Part shown: positions 8,430-18,018 of the stretch, piece after piece | How positions within the stretch are numbered: position 1 is the stretch's first letter | Layout of the letters: each line of letters opens with the position of its first letter | Assembly (NCBI RefSeq): GCF_014191985.1 | Contig: NZ_JACHXI010000015.1 | Span: 1 to 64,000 of the forward strand | DNA length: 64,000 bases | Reading direction: 5' to 3' | Source: Azomonas macrocytogenes | Lineage (GTDB): Bacteria; Pseudomonadota; Gammaproteobacteria; Pseudomonadales; Pseudomonadaceae | Program-made: the position numbers and the translations under genes | Notes under the pieces: model-generated | Databases searched by the model: none | What the model saw: the letters and a program-made list of their open reading frames with translations, nothing else | Told to the model about the DNA's origin: nothing

Positions 8430-10685
8430 TCAATGCTCGGCGCCTAGTTCCGCGAGCAACTGCAGTGCCCGGATCAGGCTTGGCGGCGGCACCTCTAGGG
8501 CAACGCCGCGCAACGCCCGGGCGAGCACCTCGGCGGCCTGTCCGCAGCGGTGAGTCTGGCGTAGCAATTGGGCGAGCTGGGTGGCGGCGGCGATGCGCGC
8601 AGACACTGAATCCAACGCCATGGCGGTGGACAGGGCGCTGCGCAGCTCCTGTTCGGCACCGTCCGGGTCACCTTGCGCCCAGCGGGCCCGTGCCTTGACG
8701 GTCTGTAGCTCACTCAGATAGGTCCGCTCCTGATGCTCCAAGGCCAGGTCCAGCGCATGGGTCAGCAGGCTCTCGCAGTCGGCGGGACGATCGGCTTGCA
8801 GCAGCAGTTCGCCGCGCTGCCAGGCCTGGAAAGAATGGAACAAGCGGCCGCCGTGATTCAGCATATGGCTTTGGTAGCCCTCCAGCATGAAACGCTCGGC
8901 CTCGGCGAAAGCGCCAAGCGAGCCAATATGGCAGCCGCGGAAGACTTGGCCGATGCCCCGGTAGAAGGTGAAGCCGTGGGTCTCGGAGAGGGATTCCAGA
9001 TCCGCCCCCAGGGGGCCTAATCGCTCCCTATCCTCGAACAGGCAGGCCAGCCAGGCAGCACCCTGCAAAGCCAGGGCGCGGTTGAATGGATGTGGGTTGT
9101 CTTTGCCACAGCGTAGCAGCAGACGCTGCATGGCCTGCCGTGCTTGGCTAAAGGCACCCAGCTGAAAAGCCGCCAGGCCCTCGAAGGTCAGCGCCAGGGC
9201 GTTCAGGTCGAAGCCCTGCAGGCCGCTGCGTTCGTCATTCTCGCCACCTTGTAGCAGTCCGCCGCGGGCCAGACAGGCGATGGCTTCTTCGCAGTCGCCC
9301 AGCCAGAACAGGGTATTGGCCATAGCCACATGGGCCTCGTCCAGAGCGGCCGGGCTACCAAGATCGTGGGCGCGCTGCAGCATGTTCTGCGCCGTGGCGC
9401 GAGCTTTACTCAGCTCCAGGGTCATCAGTTGGGTGGCCCAGATACCGAACTGCATGGAGGCCAGCTCGACACCGTCGCCCAGACCTTCTCCCGCCTGTAG
9501 AGCGGCCTCGTAGCAGGCGCAGGCCTCGGTGCACAGCCAGCCATTCACACTGCGCAGACTGACCCCAAGTAGTCGATAAGCCTCGAACTGCAGAATGCGG
9601 ACATCATCTCGCTTGGGTAGCCTTTCCAGGCAGCGGCGCAGAAGGGGAATCGCCTGGCGGAATTCTGCCGCCTCGACACACTGACGGCCCTGCTCCAACA
9701 ACGTTTCGGCTTCGCGGCTGTGGGCCTCGCGGGACTTCAAGCGGCGCTCAACGACCTTGCGATTCACGCCCAATAGCAGGGCGGCCGCGCTCTTGTTGCC
9801 GCCGCTGCGTTGCAGTGCCCGGTCGATCAGCAGGTTTTCAGCCGCCTGTAGTTTGTTGTCGCTCTCCAGTGCCAGCAAGGCGTCGGCTAGGCTATCTTGC
9901 CCGTCGTGACTGACCTCACTCGGTGCAAGGAACGGCTCCAACTGCTTGGCATCGATTTGCGTGGAGATGGCCAGCACCCCCAGCCGGTCAATCAGGTTGC
10001 GCAACTGGCGCACATGGCCCGGCCAGTCGGCCAGACTCAATCGCTTAAGCGATTCTGGCGAGAATGACAGCTGCCGCGACTGACGGGCGGCGAAATGCTT
10101 CACTAAGGCCGGGATGTCCTCCCGACGCTGCTCGAGGCCTGGCACTTCGAGCACGAATACCGCGAGGCGGTAGTACAGGTCCTCGCGGAAGCGGCCTTCC
10201 TGCACCATGGCGAGCAGGTCTCGATGGGTAGCCGCGACGACTCGACCTTCGAAACGTAGCGCTTCGTTCGAACCGATCGGGCGAAAGTTACGGGTCTCCA
10301 GCACCCGCAGCAGGCGGGTCTGCAGCGATAGCGGCAACTCGCCAATCTCGTCGAGAAACAACGTGCCCCTACCTACCTGTTGGAAGTAGCCGGGCCGCTG
10401 GCTGATGGCACCGGTGAAGGCCCCTCGAGCATGGCCGAACAATTCGGACTCAATGAGGTTTTCCGGGATTGCTCCGCAATTAACATCCACGAAAGGCTGT
10501 TCGGGGGATAGGCTGCAGGCATGTACTTGCCGCGCTACCACCTCCTTGCCCGAGCCGGTCGGGCCGCAGACAAGTAGGGTGTGATCGGTGGGCGCGACGC
10601 GCTCGATCAAGCTCTGTAGGGATCGAAAGGCGGGAGATTCGCCCACAATTTCCGTCAGCGCGCCGAATGAAGGGAAGTCGAGCAT
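8430..10685 (-). CDS. Sigma-54 (RpoN) activator with AAA+ domain, Fis-type HTH and TPR-like C-terminus
   Basis: This 751-residue protein starts directly with the AAA+ domain (about residues 12-235): Walker A GPTGSGKE, the sigma-54 contact loop GAFTGA, and Walker B GTLFLDEIGE. There is no N-terminal receiver or ligand domain. A Fis-like helix-turn-helix lies at about 285-320 (NKSAAALLLGVNRKVVERRL). About 430 residues of Leu/Ala-rich helical repeats follow and look like TPRs, comparable to MalT-type sensor regions. It should activate sigma-54 promoters, with the C-terminal repeats likely sensing the signal. It lies 39 bases upstream of DUF917-racemase on the same strand and is the obvious candidate regulator. 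I found no clear -24/-12 element in the 39-base gap. Confidence 0.85.
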   Translation of the reverse strand: MLDFPSFGALTEIVGESPAFRSLQSLIERVAPTDHTLLVCGPTGSGKEVVARQVHACSLSPEQPFVDVNCGAIPENLIESELFGHARGAFTGAISQRPGYFQQVGRGTLFLDEIGELPLSLQTRLLRVLETRNFRPIGSNEALRFEGRVVAATHRDLLAMVQEGRFREDLYYRLAVFVLEVPGLEQRREDIPALVKHFAARQSRQLSFSPESLKRLSLADWPGHVRQLRNLIDRLGVLAISTQIDAKQLEPFLAPSEVSHDGQDSLADALLALESDNKLQAAENLLIDRALQRSGGNKSAAALLLGVNRKVVERRLKSREAHSREAETLLEQGRQCVEAAEFRQAIPLLRRCLERLPKRDDVRILQFEAYRLLGVSLRSVNGWLCTEACACYEAALQAGEGLGDGVELASMQFGIWATQLMTLELSKARATAQNMLQRAHDLGSPAALDEAHVAMANTLFWLGDCEEAIACLARGGLLQGGENDERSGLQGFDLNALALTFEGLAAFQLGAFSQARQAMQRLLLRCGKDNPHPFNRALALQGAAWLACLFEDRERLGPLGADLESLSETHGFTFYRGIGQVFRGCHIGSLGAFAEAERFMLEGYQSHMLNHGGRLFHSFQAWQRGELLLQADRPADCESLLTHALDLALEHQERTYLSELQTVKARARWAQGDPDGAEQELRSALSTAMALDSVSARIAAATQLAQLLRQTHRCGQAAEVLARALRGVALEVPPPSLIRALQLLAELGAEH

Positions 10686-11091
10686 TAGTGCCTGTTCCTA
10701 GAGGAAGCAGTGCCGGAATAAAGCAAGAGCGGACGCAGCTTGAAGCGATGTTGGGCACAAGTTTAGTAGGTGATGTCATAAATCCGCAAGCTGTTTACAA
10801 CACGTAAGCTCACGTTTTTCCTGAATAATTTCGCAAAGAATTAGCGATTCACGCTGCAAGGACCTGCTGCCCGGTCGTATGGGCCATATAGGAGTGACAG
10901 TCCGGGACCAAATCCCTAGTCAATCGTTTTGAATGATTGAACTATTCGTAGCATCTATTTTCAGTACAATAGTCGAAGTTGACAATATAACAGCCAGTTG
11001 TTTCGAAGCAGGGCTGATTAAGTTGTATAAGAGCTGATTGAGCCGCGTCCGGTTCTTCCGGACAAATACGTGCCCATAAAGGGGGTTACCC
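10686..11091. other. Intergenic region between divergent genes
   Basis: It should carry promoters for the sigma-54 activator (minus) and the 75-residue gene (plus). I searched for GG-N10-GC type sigma-54 elements and saw only imperfect candidates. No gene is recognised. Confidence 0.4.
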
Positions 11092-11319
11092 ATGAGTACC
11101 TGGATCATCGCTTTTAATAAAGATGGCAACACATCTAGCATCAAGGTTGACTCCGGTCGCCAGCCAGATTTAGATGATGCTGTCGAATTGGTGACTCGAA
11201 AAGCAGAGCAGGATTATGAAGTCCTAAATTTCGAGCCTGATCTGAATGAAGAGCAAACTCCAGCCCTAAAACTAGCTGAACGGTATGGCATAACTATTAC
11301 AGGCATTGCCCAGATCTGA
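11092..11319 (+). CDS. Small conserved-looking protein of unknown function
   Basis: This 75-residue protein (MSTWIIAFNKDGNTSSIKVDSGRQPDLDDAVELVTRKA...) starts at the ATG at 11092 with a GGGGG ribosome binding site a few bases upstream. It is acidic and soluble, with no signal peptide or cysteine motif. The pattern of two beta-strands followed by a helix (DLDDAVELVTRKAEQDYEVL) suggests a small alpha/beta fold. It stands alone between the sigma-54 activator and acnB, convergent with acnB and sharing its terminator. Function not recognised. Confidence 0.65.
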   Translation: MSTWIIAFNKDGNTSSIKVDSGRQPDLDDAVELVTRKAEQDYEVLNFEPDLNEEQTPALKLAERYGITITGIAQI

Positions 11320-11429
11320 TTCTAAGTGAGGCAGCTTGTATATATAATAAATAGCCCGAAGAAAAGAGAGGGTATGTTTAAAGCGGAAGTCTTTTTATAG
11401 GGTAGACGTTCCGCCATATATCAAAATAA

Positions 11430-11456
11430 AAAACCCCGCATAGGCGGGGTTTTTTA
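11430..11456. terminator. Bidirectional rho-independent terminator
   Basis: The stem AACCCCGC / GCGGGGTT, with a four-base loop, is flanked by A-runs on the left and TTTTTTATT on the right. It can therefore end both the plus-strand small gene and minus-strand acnB, whose stop lies a few bases away. Confidence 0.85.
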
Positions 11457-11466
11457 TTCAGCCAAA

Positions 11467-14076
11467 TTAGGCTTCTACGACCGGAATTTTCGCATTTGCC
11501 GCAGTTTCACGGAATTGAGCGATTTGGTCGAAGCTCAGATAGCGATAGATATCGGCAGACATGCTGTCGATATTTTGCGCGTACTGCATGTACTCTTCTG
11601 TCGTTGGTAGCTTGCCAAGGATCGAGGCGACTGCTGCCAATTCAGCGGAAGCCAGGTACACGTTGGTAGCATCACCCAAGCGGTTCGGGAAGTTACGAGT
11701 GGAAGTGGAAACTACAGTAGAGCCTGTTTGCACCCGAGCTTGGTTGCCCATGCAAAGTGAGCACCCTGGCATTTCCATGCGTGCACCTGCTTTCCCGTAG
11801 ATGCCGTAGTAGCCTTCTTCGGTAAGCTGATGCTGATCCATCTTGGTTGGTGGGGAGAGCCACAGTCGGGTAGGAATACCCCCTTTGACTTTCTCTAGTA
11901 GTTTACCTGCAGCGCGGAAGTGACCGATATTGGTCATACAAGAGCCAATAAACACTTCGTCGATTTTCTGGCCAGCTACGCTAGAGAGAAGGCGAGCATC
12001 ATCTGGATCGTTGGGTGCGCAAAGAACTGGCTCCTTGACATCTGCCAGATCGATTTCGATAACGGCTGCGTATTCGGCATCTTTATCGGCTACGAGTAAT
12101 TCTGGCTTGGCCAGCCACGCTTCCATTGCTTTGGCACGACGTTCCAGTGTACGCGGATCACCATAACCTTCGCCAATCATCCAGCGCAGTAGAGTGATGT
12201 TGGATTTCAGGTAGTCGGCAATCGGTTTTTCCGGAAGCTTGATGGTGCAACCAGCTGCAGAACGTTCGGCCGAAGCGTCGGAGAGTTCGAAAGCTTGTTC
12301 GACGGTCAGTTCGTTCAGGCCTTCGATTTCGAGGATACGGCCGGAGAAAATGTTCTTCTTGCCTTTCTTCTCGACAGTCAGCAGGCCTTGCTGAATAGCA
12401 TAGTAAGGAATCGAATGAACTAGGTCGCGAAGGGTGATACCAGGTTGCATTTTGCCTTTAAAACGCACCAAGACCGATTCTGGCATGTCTAGTGGCATGA
12501 CGCCTGTTGCTGCGGCGAACGCTACCAAGCCAGAGCCAGCCGGGAACGAGATGCCGATTGGGAAGCGGGTATGCGAGTCACCACCAGTACCTACGGTATC
12601 TGGCAGCAGCATACGGTTCAACCAGCTATGGATGATACCGTCGCCAGGACGCAGAGAGACACCACCGCGGGTCATGATGAAATCGGGCAGCGTATGGTGA
12701 GTTTTGACGTCGATAGGCTTCGGATAGGCAGCGGTGTGGCAGAAGGACTGCATGACCAGATCAGCAGAGAAGCCAAGGCACGCGAGGTCTTTAAGCTCGT
12801 CGCGGGTCATCGGGCCAGTAGTGTCCTGAGAGCCGACAGTGGTCATCTTCGGTTCGCAGTAGGTTCCCGGACGAACGCCTTTACCTTCTGGCAGACCGCA
12901 AGCACGACCAACCATTTTTTGAGCAAGGGTATAACCTTTGTCGGAATCCTGGGGCTGATCGGGTTGCTTGAATAGATCTGATGGACCCATTCCTAATTCG
13001 GCGCGGGCTTTTTCGGTTAGGCCACGTCCGATGATCAGCGGAATACGACCGCCAGCACGAACTTCGTCCAGCAAAACCGGAGTTTTCAACTCGAAAGTGG
13101 TAATAGCGTCATCGCTACCATGCTTGCAGACTTTGCCAGCATATGGATAAACGTCGATTACATCGCCCATGGCGAGGTTGGTGCAATCGAATTCGATTGG
13201 CAGAGCGCCAGCATCTTCCATGGTGTTGTAGAAGATGGGGGCGATCTTTGTACCGAAGCAGAAACCGCCAGCGCGCTTGTTGGGTACGTAAGGAATGTCG
13301 TCGCCAAAGAACCATAGTACGGAGTTAGTAGCGGACTTACGCGAAGAACCAGTACCGACAACGTCGCCCACGTAGGCAACCGGGAAGCCTTTGGCACGAA
13401 CTTCTTCAATTTGCTTCAGCGGACCAACAGAACCTGGCTGCACTGGCTCGATGCCATCGCGAGCCATTTTCAGCATAGCCAGAGCATGCAGTGGAATGTC
13501 CGGGCGCGACCAGGCATCCGGAGCGGGCGACAAGTCGTCGGTATTGGTTTCGCCAGGAACCTTGAAGACAGTCAACGACAGTTTTTCAGGAACGGCAGGG
13601 TGGGCCTTGAACCATTCGCCTTCGGCCCAGGATTGCAGAACAGCTTTGGCATTGGCGTTGCCGGCCTTGCCTTTTTCTGCCACATCATGGAAAGCGTCGA
13701 ACATCAGCAGGGTGTGTTTCAGTTGCTCGGCTGCAATGGTGGCCAAATCCGGGCTATCCAATAGCTCGACCAGAGTAGCGATGTTGTAGCCACCTTGCAT
13801 GGTGCCGAGCAATTCGACTGCACGCTGCTTGGTGAGCAGTGGGGAAGCGATTTCGCCTTTGGCAATGGCAGAAAGGAAACCAGCTTTTACATAAGCAGCT
13901 TCATCTACACCCGGAGGAATACGATTGGTGATCAGATCAACGAGGAACTCTTCTTCGCCGGCCGGTGGATTCTTCAACAGTTCAACCAGAGCGGCTGCTT
14001 GCTCGGCATTCAACGGTTGGGGCACAACGCCCTGGGCGGCACGCTCTTCTACGTGTTTGCGATAGGCTTCAAGCAC
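11467..14076 (-). CDS. acnB: Aconitate hydratase B
   Basis: This 869-residue enzyme isomerises citrate and isocitrate through cis-aconitate in the TCA cycle and also acts as the 2-methylisocitrate dehydratase-type AcnB. The start is a GTG at 14076 ([15 protein letters not shown]), with GAGGGAAAA upstream. AcnB domain order is kept: N-terminal HEAT-like repeats (about 1-160), the swivelling domain 4 next ([18 protein letters not shown]), then the catalytic domains. Visible iron-sulphur cysteines are in GSCMTNIGH and the paired CSLCMGNQ. Length is standard for AcnB. It is transcribed alone, with a long inverted repeat upstream at 14125-14229. Confidence 0.97.
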   Translation of the reverse strand: MLEAYRKHVEERAAQGVVPQPLNAEQAAALVELLKNPPAGEEEFLVDLITNRIPPGVDEAAYVKAGFLSAIAKGEIASPLLTKQRAVELLGTMQGGYNIATLVELLDSPDLATIAAEQLKHTLLMFDAFHDVAEKGKAGNANAKAVLQSWAEGEWFKAHPAVPEKLSLTVFKVPGETNTDDLSPAPDAWSRPDIPLHALAMLKMARDGIEPVQPGSVGPLKQIEEVRAKGFPVAYVGDVVGTGSSRKSATNSVLWFFGDDIPYVPNKRAGGFCFGTKIAPIFYNTMEDAGALPIEFDCTNLAMGDVIDVYPYAGKVCKHGSDDAITTFELKTPVLLDEVRAGGRIPLIIGRGLTEKARAELGMGPSDLFKQPDQPQDSDKGYTLAQKMVGRACGLPEGKGVRPGTYCEPKMTTVGSQDTTGPMTRDELKDLACLGFSADLVMQSFCHTAAYPKPIDVKTHHTLPDFIMTRGGVSLRPGDGIIHSWLNRMLLPDTVGTGGDSHTRFPIGISFPAGSGLVAFAAATGVMPLDMPESVLVRFKGKMQPGITLRDLVHSIPYYAIQQGLLTVEKKGKKNIFSGRILEIEGLNELTVEQAFELSDASAERSAAGCTIKLPEKPIADYLKSNITLLRWMIGEGYGDPRTLERRAKAMEAWLAKPELLVADKDAEYAAVIEIDLADVKEPVLCAPNDPDDARLLSSVAGQKIDEVFIGSCMTNIGHFRAAGKLLEKVKGGIPTRLWLSPPTKMDQHQLTEEGYYGIYGKAGARMEMPGCSLCMGNQARVQTGSTVVSTSTRNFPNRLGDATNVYLASAELAAVASILGKLPTTEEYMQYAQNIDSMSADIYRYLSFDQIAQFRETAANAKIPVVEA

Positions 14077-14124
14077 AGTTTTTCCCTCATCATTGTTCCC
14101 ATGGAGTCATGGGATGCGCGTCCA

Positions 14125-14229
14125 GAAGCTGTTTTCAAAGTTTTACGATGAAAGACCCTGACCGGGGGGGCACCGGTACTGGGTCTATTAAGTCATCAAC
14201 TGTGCTCGTGACGCTTTGAAAACAGCTTC
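14125..14229. promoter_or_regulatory. Perfect 16-bp inverted repeat upstream of acnB
   Basis: The arm GAAGCTGTTTTCAAAG at 14125-14140 is repeated exactly as its reverse complement CTTTGAAAACAGCTTC at 14214-14229, with 73 bases between. It starts 48 bases upstream of the acnB start codon, so it lies in the promoter or leader region. It could be a pair of regulator half-sites, a leader RNA structure, or a miniature element. No other gene lies in the 14077-14464 gap. Confidence 0.6.
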
Positions 14230-14464
14230 ATTACGGACATTAGCGCCTCAAAGGCAGTAGCGAGTGTACTGGAACAAAGCACCAAAGTTAAGCTGGGTAG
14301 TACTTTGGCATATATCTACTTTGGATCTCGTTGGTATTGTTGATTTTATGGGAGCCCAGTAACTGCGGGCTTTCCTGGGGTTTGCTGTTTTGAATGGATA
14401 AGCGTTTTGGACAAAAGTCTTATAACAATCGCCATGAGATCGGTTTGGGTGGCCGGATTGCTTC

Positions 14465-15676
14465 TTATTGGCGATAGGTTTGTAGAAAATTACCTATTCG
14501 GCGAATGGCCATTTCTAGATCGTCTATCCAGGGTAGGGTAACAACGCGGAAATGATCCGGCCATGGCCAATTGAATGCAGTTCCTTGAACAATAAGGAGT
14601 TTTTCTGAAAGTAACAGGTCAAGTGCAAACTTTTCGTCGTTGTGGATCGGGCAGGATTTTGGATCAATTCTGGGGAAAGCATAAAGTGCTCCCATAGGTT
14701 TGACGCAACTGATACCAGGAATATCGTTAAGCAGTTCCCAAGCGCGATTGCGCTGTTCCAACAGGCGCCCGCCCGGCAGAATGAGATCATTGACGCTCTG
14801 ATAGCCACCCAGAGCAGTCTGGATTGCATGCTGAGAGGGTACGTTTGCACAGAGCCGCATTGAAGCAAGAATGTCCAAGCCTTCGATGTAGCTGTGAGCC
14901 TTGTGCTTTGGCCCTGAAATGGCTATCCAGCCGGAGCGAAAGCCTGCTACGCGATAGGATTTTGATAAGCCATTGAACGTAAGGCAGAGTACATCCGGAG
15001 CTAGAGATGCCGTAGAGATATGCTTGGCATCCTCGTAAAGAATTTTATCGTAGATCTCATCTGAAAAAAGCACCAGGTTATGTTGCCTGGCCAGTTCGAT
15101 CATGCCTTCGAGTATTTCTTTTGGATAAACCGCCCCAGTAGGATTGTTTGGATTGATAAGCACTAATGCTTTGGTGTTTGAGCTGATTTTGCTCTTGATA
15201 TCGTCAAGGTCGGGCCACCAATTGGCTTGCTCATCACATAGGTAATGCACCGGTTTACCGCCGGAGAGGCTTACAGATGCTGTCCAAAGTGGATAGTCAG
15301 GCGCTGGAATGAGTACTTCATCGTTGTTGTTGAGCAGCGCTTGAAGGGCCATGACAATCAATTCCGATACGCCGTTGCCCAAATAGATATCTTCGACACC
15401 GATACCCTCTACCTGCTTTTGCTGGTAGTACTGCATCACTGCCTTACGTGCGCTGAAAAGCCCTTTGGAATCACTATAGCCTTGTGCTGTAGGTAAATTA
15501 CGAATGACGTCTTGCAGAATTTCATCCGGTGCTTCGAAACCGAACGGCGCTGGATTGCCGATATTCAGCTTGAGGATGCGGTGGCCTTCCTCTTCCAAGC
15601 GTTTGGCGTGCTTTAGCACTGGCCCACGAATGTCGTAACAAACATTGGCGAGCTTGTTCGATTTGCTTACCTGCAT
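14465..15676 (-). CDS. alaA: Glutamate-pyruvate aminotransferase (alanine biosynthesis), AlaA type
   Basis: This 403-residue class I/II PLP aminotransferase has the AlaA/YfbQ opening (SNKLANVCYDIRGPVLKHAKRLEEEGHRILKLNIGNPAPFGFEAP). Visible sites are the Asn/Pro motif INPNNPTGAVYP, FSDEIYDKILY with the aspartate that contacts the PLP ring nitrogen, the PLP lysine in GLSKSYRVAGFRSGW, and the C-terminal arginine in HFRVVTLP. AlaA makes alanine from pyruvate and glutamate in the cytosol. It is divergent from msrB; these two genes are neighbours in several pseudomonads. The protein is full length. Confidence 0.92.
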   Translation of the reverse strand: MQVSKSNKLANVCYDIRGPVLKHAKRLEEEGHRILKLNIGNPAPFGFEAPDEILQDVIRNLPTAQGYSDSKGLFSARKAVMQYYQQKQVEGIGVEDIYLGNGVSELIVMALQALLNNNDEVLIPAPDYPLWTASVSLSGGKPVHYLCDEQANWWPDLDDIKSKISSNTKALVLINPNNPTGAVYPKEILEGMIELARQHNLVLFSDEIYDKILYEDAKHISTASLAPDVLCLTFNGLSKSYRVAGFRSGWIAISGPKHKAHSYIEGLDILASMRLCANVPSQHAIQTALGGYQSVNDLILPGGRLLEQRNRAWELLNDIPGISCVKPMGALYAFPRIDPKSCPIHNDEKFALDLLLSEKLLIVQGTAFNWPWPDHFRVVTLPWIDDLEMAIRRIGNFLQTYRQ

Positions 15677-15853
15677 GATGGCAAATGTCTCAAATAGAAA
15701 AACATCGGGCTGGAAACAATGACGTGTAGCAAGTCAGCCTGGGATAAGCCACTGTCATAATTGGTCTTAACTTCAAAGGAATGCATCATAATACGCTTGG
15801 CTCCAAGCCATGGAAAAGGTTGCGGTAAGCCTTTTTTCCTCGTGAGGTCAATG

Positions 15854-16246
15854 ATGAGCAAATTAGATAAATCCCTCGATTCCTGGCGTAATGAGCTTTC
15901 CAGCGAGCAGTTTCATGTTTGCCGGTTGGGAGGGACGGAACCTGCCTTTACCGGTAAGTATTATGCGACGAAGACTCCCGGGACCTATCACTGCACTTGT
16001 TGTGATGCACCCTTGTTCGATTCCAATGCCAAGTATGAATCAGGTAGTGGCTGGCCTAGCTATTTCCAGCCTATCGACGACTCGGCAGTATCTAGCAAGG
16101 ACGATTACAGCTATGGAATGCATCGTATCGAAGTGAAGTGTGCCCGCTGCGATGCTCACCTTGGTCATGTATTTCCCGATGGTCCCAAGCCCACGGGTAT
16201 GCGTTTCTGCATCAATTCGGCAGCTTTGCAGCTGAAGCCGCGGTAG
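15854..16246 (+). CDS. msrB: Peptide methionine (R)-S-oxide reductase
   Basis: This 130-residue enzyme reduces methionine-R-sulfoxide in oxidised proteins. The start is the second of two adjacent ATGs (15854), six bases after GAGG. The family core is complete: [10 protein letters not shown], paired zinc cysteines CTCC and [12 protein letters not shown] with the substrate-binding tryptophan, GHVFPDGP, and the catalytic cysteine in RFCINSAAL. There is no signal peptide, so it is cytosolic. It is divergent from alaA with about 175 bases between. Confidence 0.95.
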   Translation: MSKLDKSLDSWRNELSSEQFHVCRLGGTEPAFTGKYYATKTPGTYHCTCCDAPLFDSNAKYESGSGWPSYFQPIDDSAVSSKDDYSYGMHRIEVKCARCDAHLGHVFPDGPKPTGMRFCINSAALQLKPR

Positions 16247-16617
16247 AGATGGGGCTTCGATCATCGAAAGATAAAGGCGATGAAGCGAACTCCATCGTCT
16301 TGGATGGTATGTGCTCGGCAGTTGCCAGCATGTCAGTCCGGACGGCTGGCGATAGTCCGAAAGCCAGTGCTTCCCAGATAAAAAACATTGCTACCATCGG
16401 CACAGGGTAGGGCAGCACCAGTGCCACCACAGGCCAGCGACAACAGCATGCCGCGCAATGCGCGTTACCAGCCTGTCGACCAAGGGAGTCGACTGCCCTC
16501 GACTTCGCCTTCGGCGGGATGGGCCTGCCAGACCATCGCCAAGAGGCGTTTTTGCTTTTCAAGCCACTATGAAGTCCTGAATTAGTTTTTCCAGTAAACA
16601 GGGCAGGCTTCGATCAA
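16247..16617. other. Stretch after msrB without a supported gene
   Basis: A 116-codon minus-strand frame (16212-16562) overlaps the msrB end and reads an arginine/tryptophan-rich chain without a recognisable family or ribosome binding site. I do not accept it. A decayed gene here is possible. Confidence 0.35.
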
Positions 16618-17022
16618 TCAATGAGTTGTGCCAGCATTCAACGAAAGCAGCTGTAGTTCCTGGCTCCAGTTAAAAGGCTCGCCATTGTTCTCCGCTTCGT
16701 AGCGGCGATCCTCCAGATTCTGGAACATGGCTATTTCTTCGTCAGGCATGAAGTGCAGGCAGTTGCCGCCAAAGAACCAAAGCAAGTCGCGTGGTACCAG
16801 ATGTGCAATCTGTGGGTATCGTTGGAATACTTGGCAGATGAGATCCTGTCCCGAATGCCGTTCTTCCGGGAAGGCTGGCAGTTTCGCCAGCAGCTCATCG
16901 AAGCGTTCGAGAAAAAGCTGATGGCTTTCTTCGGAGATCTGCTCCGATTCGCCTATGGCGAGCAGTATGCTGCGTAGGTGAGTCAATAAAGCCAGGTTAT
17001 GCTCGAAATAGGGGGTAGCCAT
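16618..17022 (-). CDS. PA2817-family protein of unknown function
   Basis: This 134-residue acidic, helical protein begins MATPYFEHNLALLTHLRSILLAIGESEQ. It contains LFLERFDELLAKLPAFPEERHSGQDLICQVFQRYPQIAHLVPRDLLWFFGGNCLHFMPDEEI, which I recognise as the PA2817-like family of pseudomonads. No catalytic motif is evident and no biochemical function is established to my knowledge. PA2817 also lies not far from msrB and alaA in P. aeruginosa, so the region is broadly syntenic (from memory). The gene is free-standing, downstream of the M23 peptidase gene on the same strand. Confidence 0.7.
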   Translation of the reverse strand: MATPYFEHNLALLTHLRSILLAIGESEQISEESHQLFLERFDELLAKLPAFPEERHSGQDLICQVFQRYPQIAHLVPRDLLWFFGGNCLHFMPDEEIAMFQNLEDRRYEAENNGEPFNWSQELQLLSLNAGTTH

Positions 17023-17185
17023 GTTCAGCCTATATCTTCAGGTAACGTAAGAAGCCGTGAATTCTCGCACGAAGCGGGGTTATCCGGTCGCAGCAGTTTC
17101 CCGATTGTTTGAAGTACCCAGGAGGAGGTTTCTTCTCGCTGCGTTCGTTACCTTGGAGAGTGCTGTACGTCCATTGCAAGCCGAC

Positions 17186-18016
17186 TCAATCGTTCCTGGC
17201 AAAATTCGGCAGGCTGCCTACGGGGCGACTGAAGCGGAATGGAACCGATATCATGCTTCCGGCGATTTCCTTCTGTACGACAAAATGTAGGTGTGGCCCA
17301 GTGCTGCGACCAGTATTTCCGGAGTTTCCCAGTAATGTACCGACCTTGACTCGTTGCCCTTCCTTGACTCTGAGTGAGCCACGACTGAGGTGCAGGTAAG
17401 CGGTATGGCTGCCATCGTCATGCTGGATACGCACGAAGTTACCTGCCGGATTGGGGCTTGGCCCGGGTTGCCCATCCTGGACTTCCAATATTACGCCGGC
17501 CCGGGCAGCAATGATCGGGGTCCCCACTGGCATGGCCACATCCACGGCATAGCGGCCCTTGGGAGTATCGTGGCTGAAGTCACCGCCGGCCCCTTGGGAT
17601 ACACGGAATGGCCCACCCACCCAGGGTAGTTCGTAGACTGAGCCGGTCATTTCCTTCAGGCTCTCGTTGGGTTTGTATGGTTGTGTTTTGTAGTTCACGG
17701 CATAGCTGAAGCTATGTTTGAACATCAGAGGATAGCGGTTATCCCGCTTGCGAATGGTCGCCAGGCGGACCGTACTGCCTGGGGGGATGCTTTTCTGGAT
17801 GATGGTCTGGCCCATGCCTGATGCATTGACCATGCGTGACAGGCCGAGCACGGCATTGACTGGAACATTCAGGTTGTTGCGTACCTCGAAGGCTTGACCG
17901 GCGGAGGTACGTTGCACCAATAGCTGCACGCCCTTGGTGGTCGCTCCGGCCTTGCCGGTAAACCCGCCCAAGGCGAACGCCAGAGCGAGAGTGTAGAGCA
18001 TCCCGATTCTTCTCAT
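17186..18016 (-). CDS. Secreted M23-family peptidase (LytM fold)
   Basis: This 276-residue protein starts at the ATG at 18016; a TTG two codons earlier is an alternative. The first 26 residues form a signal peptide (MRRIGMLYTLALAFALGGFTGKAGA). The C-terminal half is a LytM domain: SHDTPKGRYAVDVAMPVGTPIIAARAGVI carries the first metal ligands His and Asp, and GPHLHFVV gives the H-x-H motif. Family members cut peptidoglycan cross-links, and this member should act in the periplasm. It begins two bases after the glgX stop, but the functional link with glycogen genes is probably only positional. Confidence 0.85.
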   Translation of the reverse strand: MRRIGMLYTLALAFALGGFTGKAGATTKGVQLLVQRTSAGQAFEVRNNLNVPVNAVLGLSRMVNASGMGQTIIQKSIPPGSTVRLATIRKRDNRYPLMFKHSFSYAVNYKTQPYKPNESLKEMTGSVYELPWVGGPFRVSQGAGGDFSHDTPKGRYAVDVAMPVGTPIIAARAGVILEVQDGQPGPSPNPAGNFVRIQHDDGSHTAYLHLSRGSLRVKEGQRVKVGTLLGNSGNTGRSTGPHLHFVVQKEIAGSMISVPFRFSRPVGSLPNFARND

Positions 18017-18018
18017 TA

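Noticed and set aside
16212-16562. 116-codon minus-strand frame after msrB
   Set aside because: It overlaps the msrB coding end, is Arg/Trp/Cys-rich in a way typical of wrong frames, and has no ribosome binding site.
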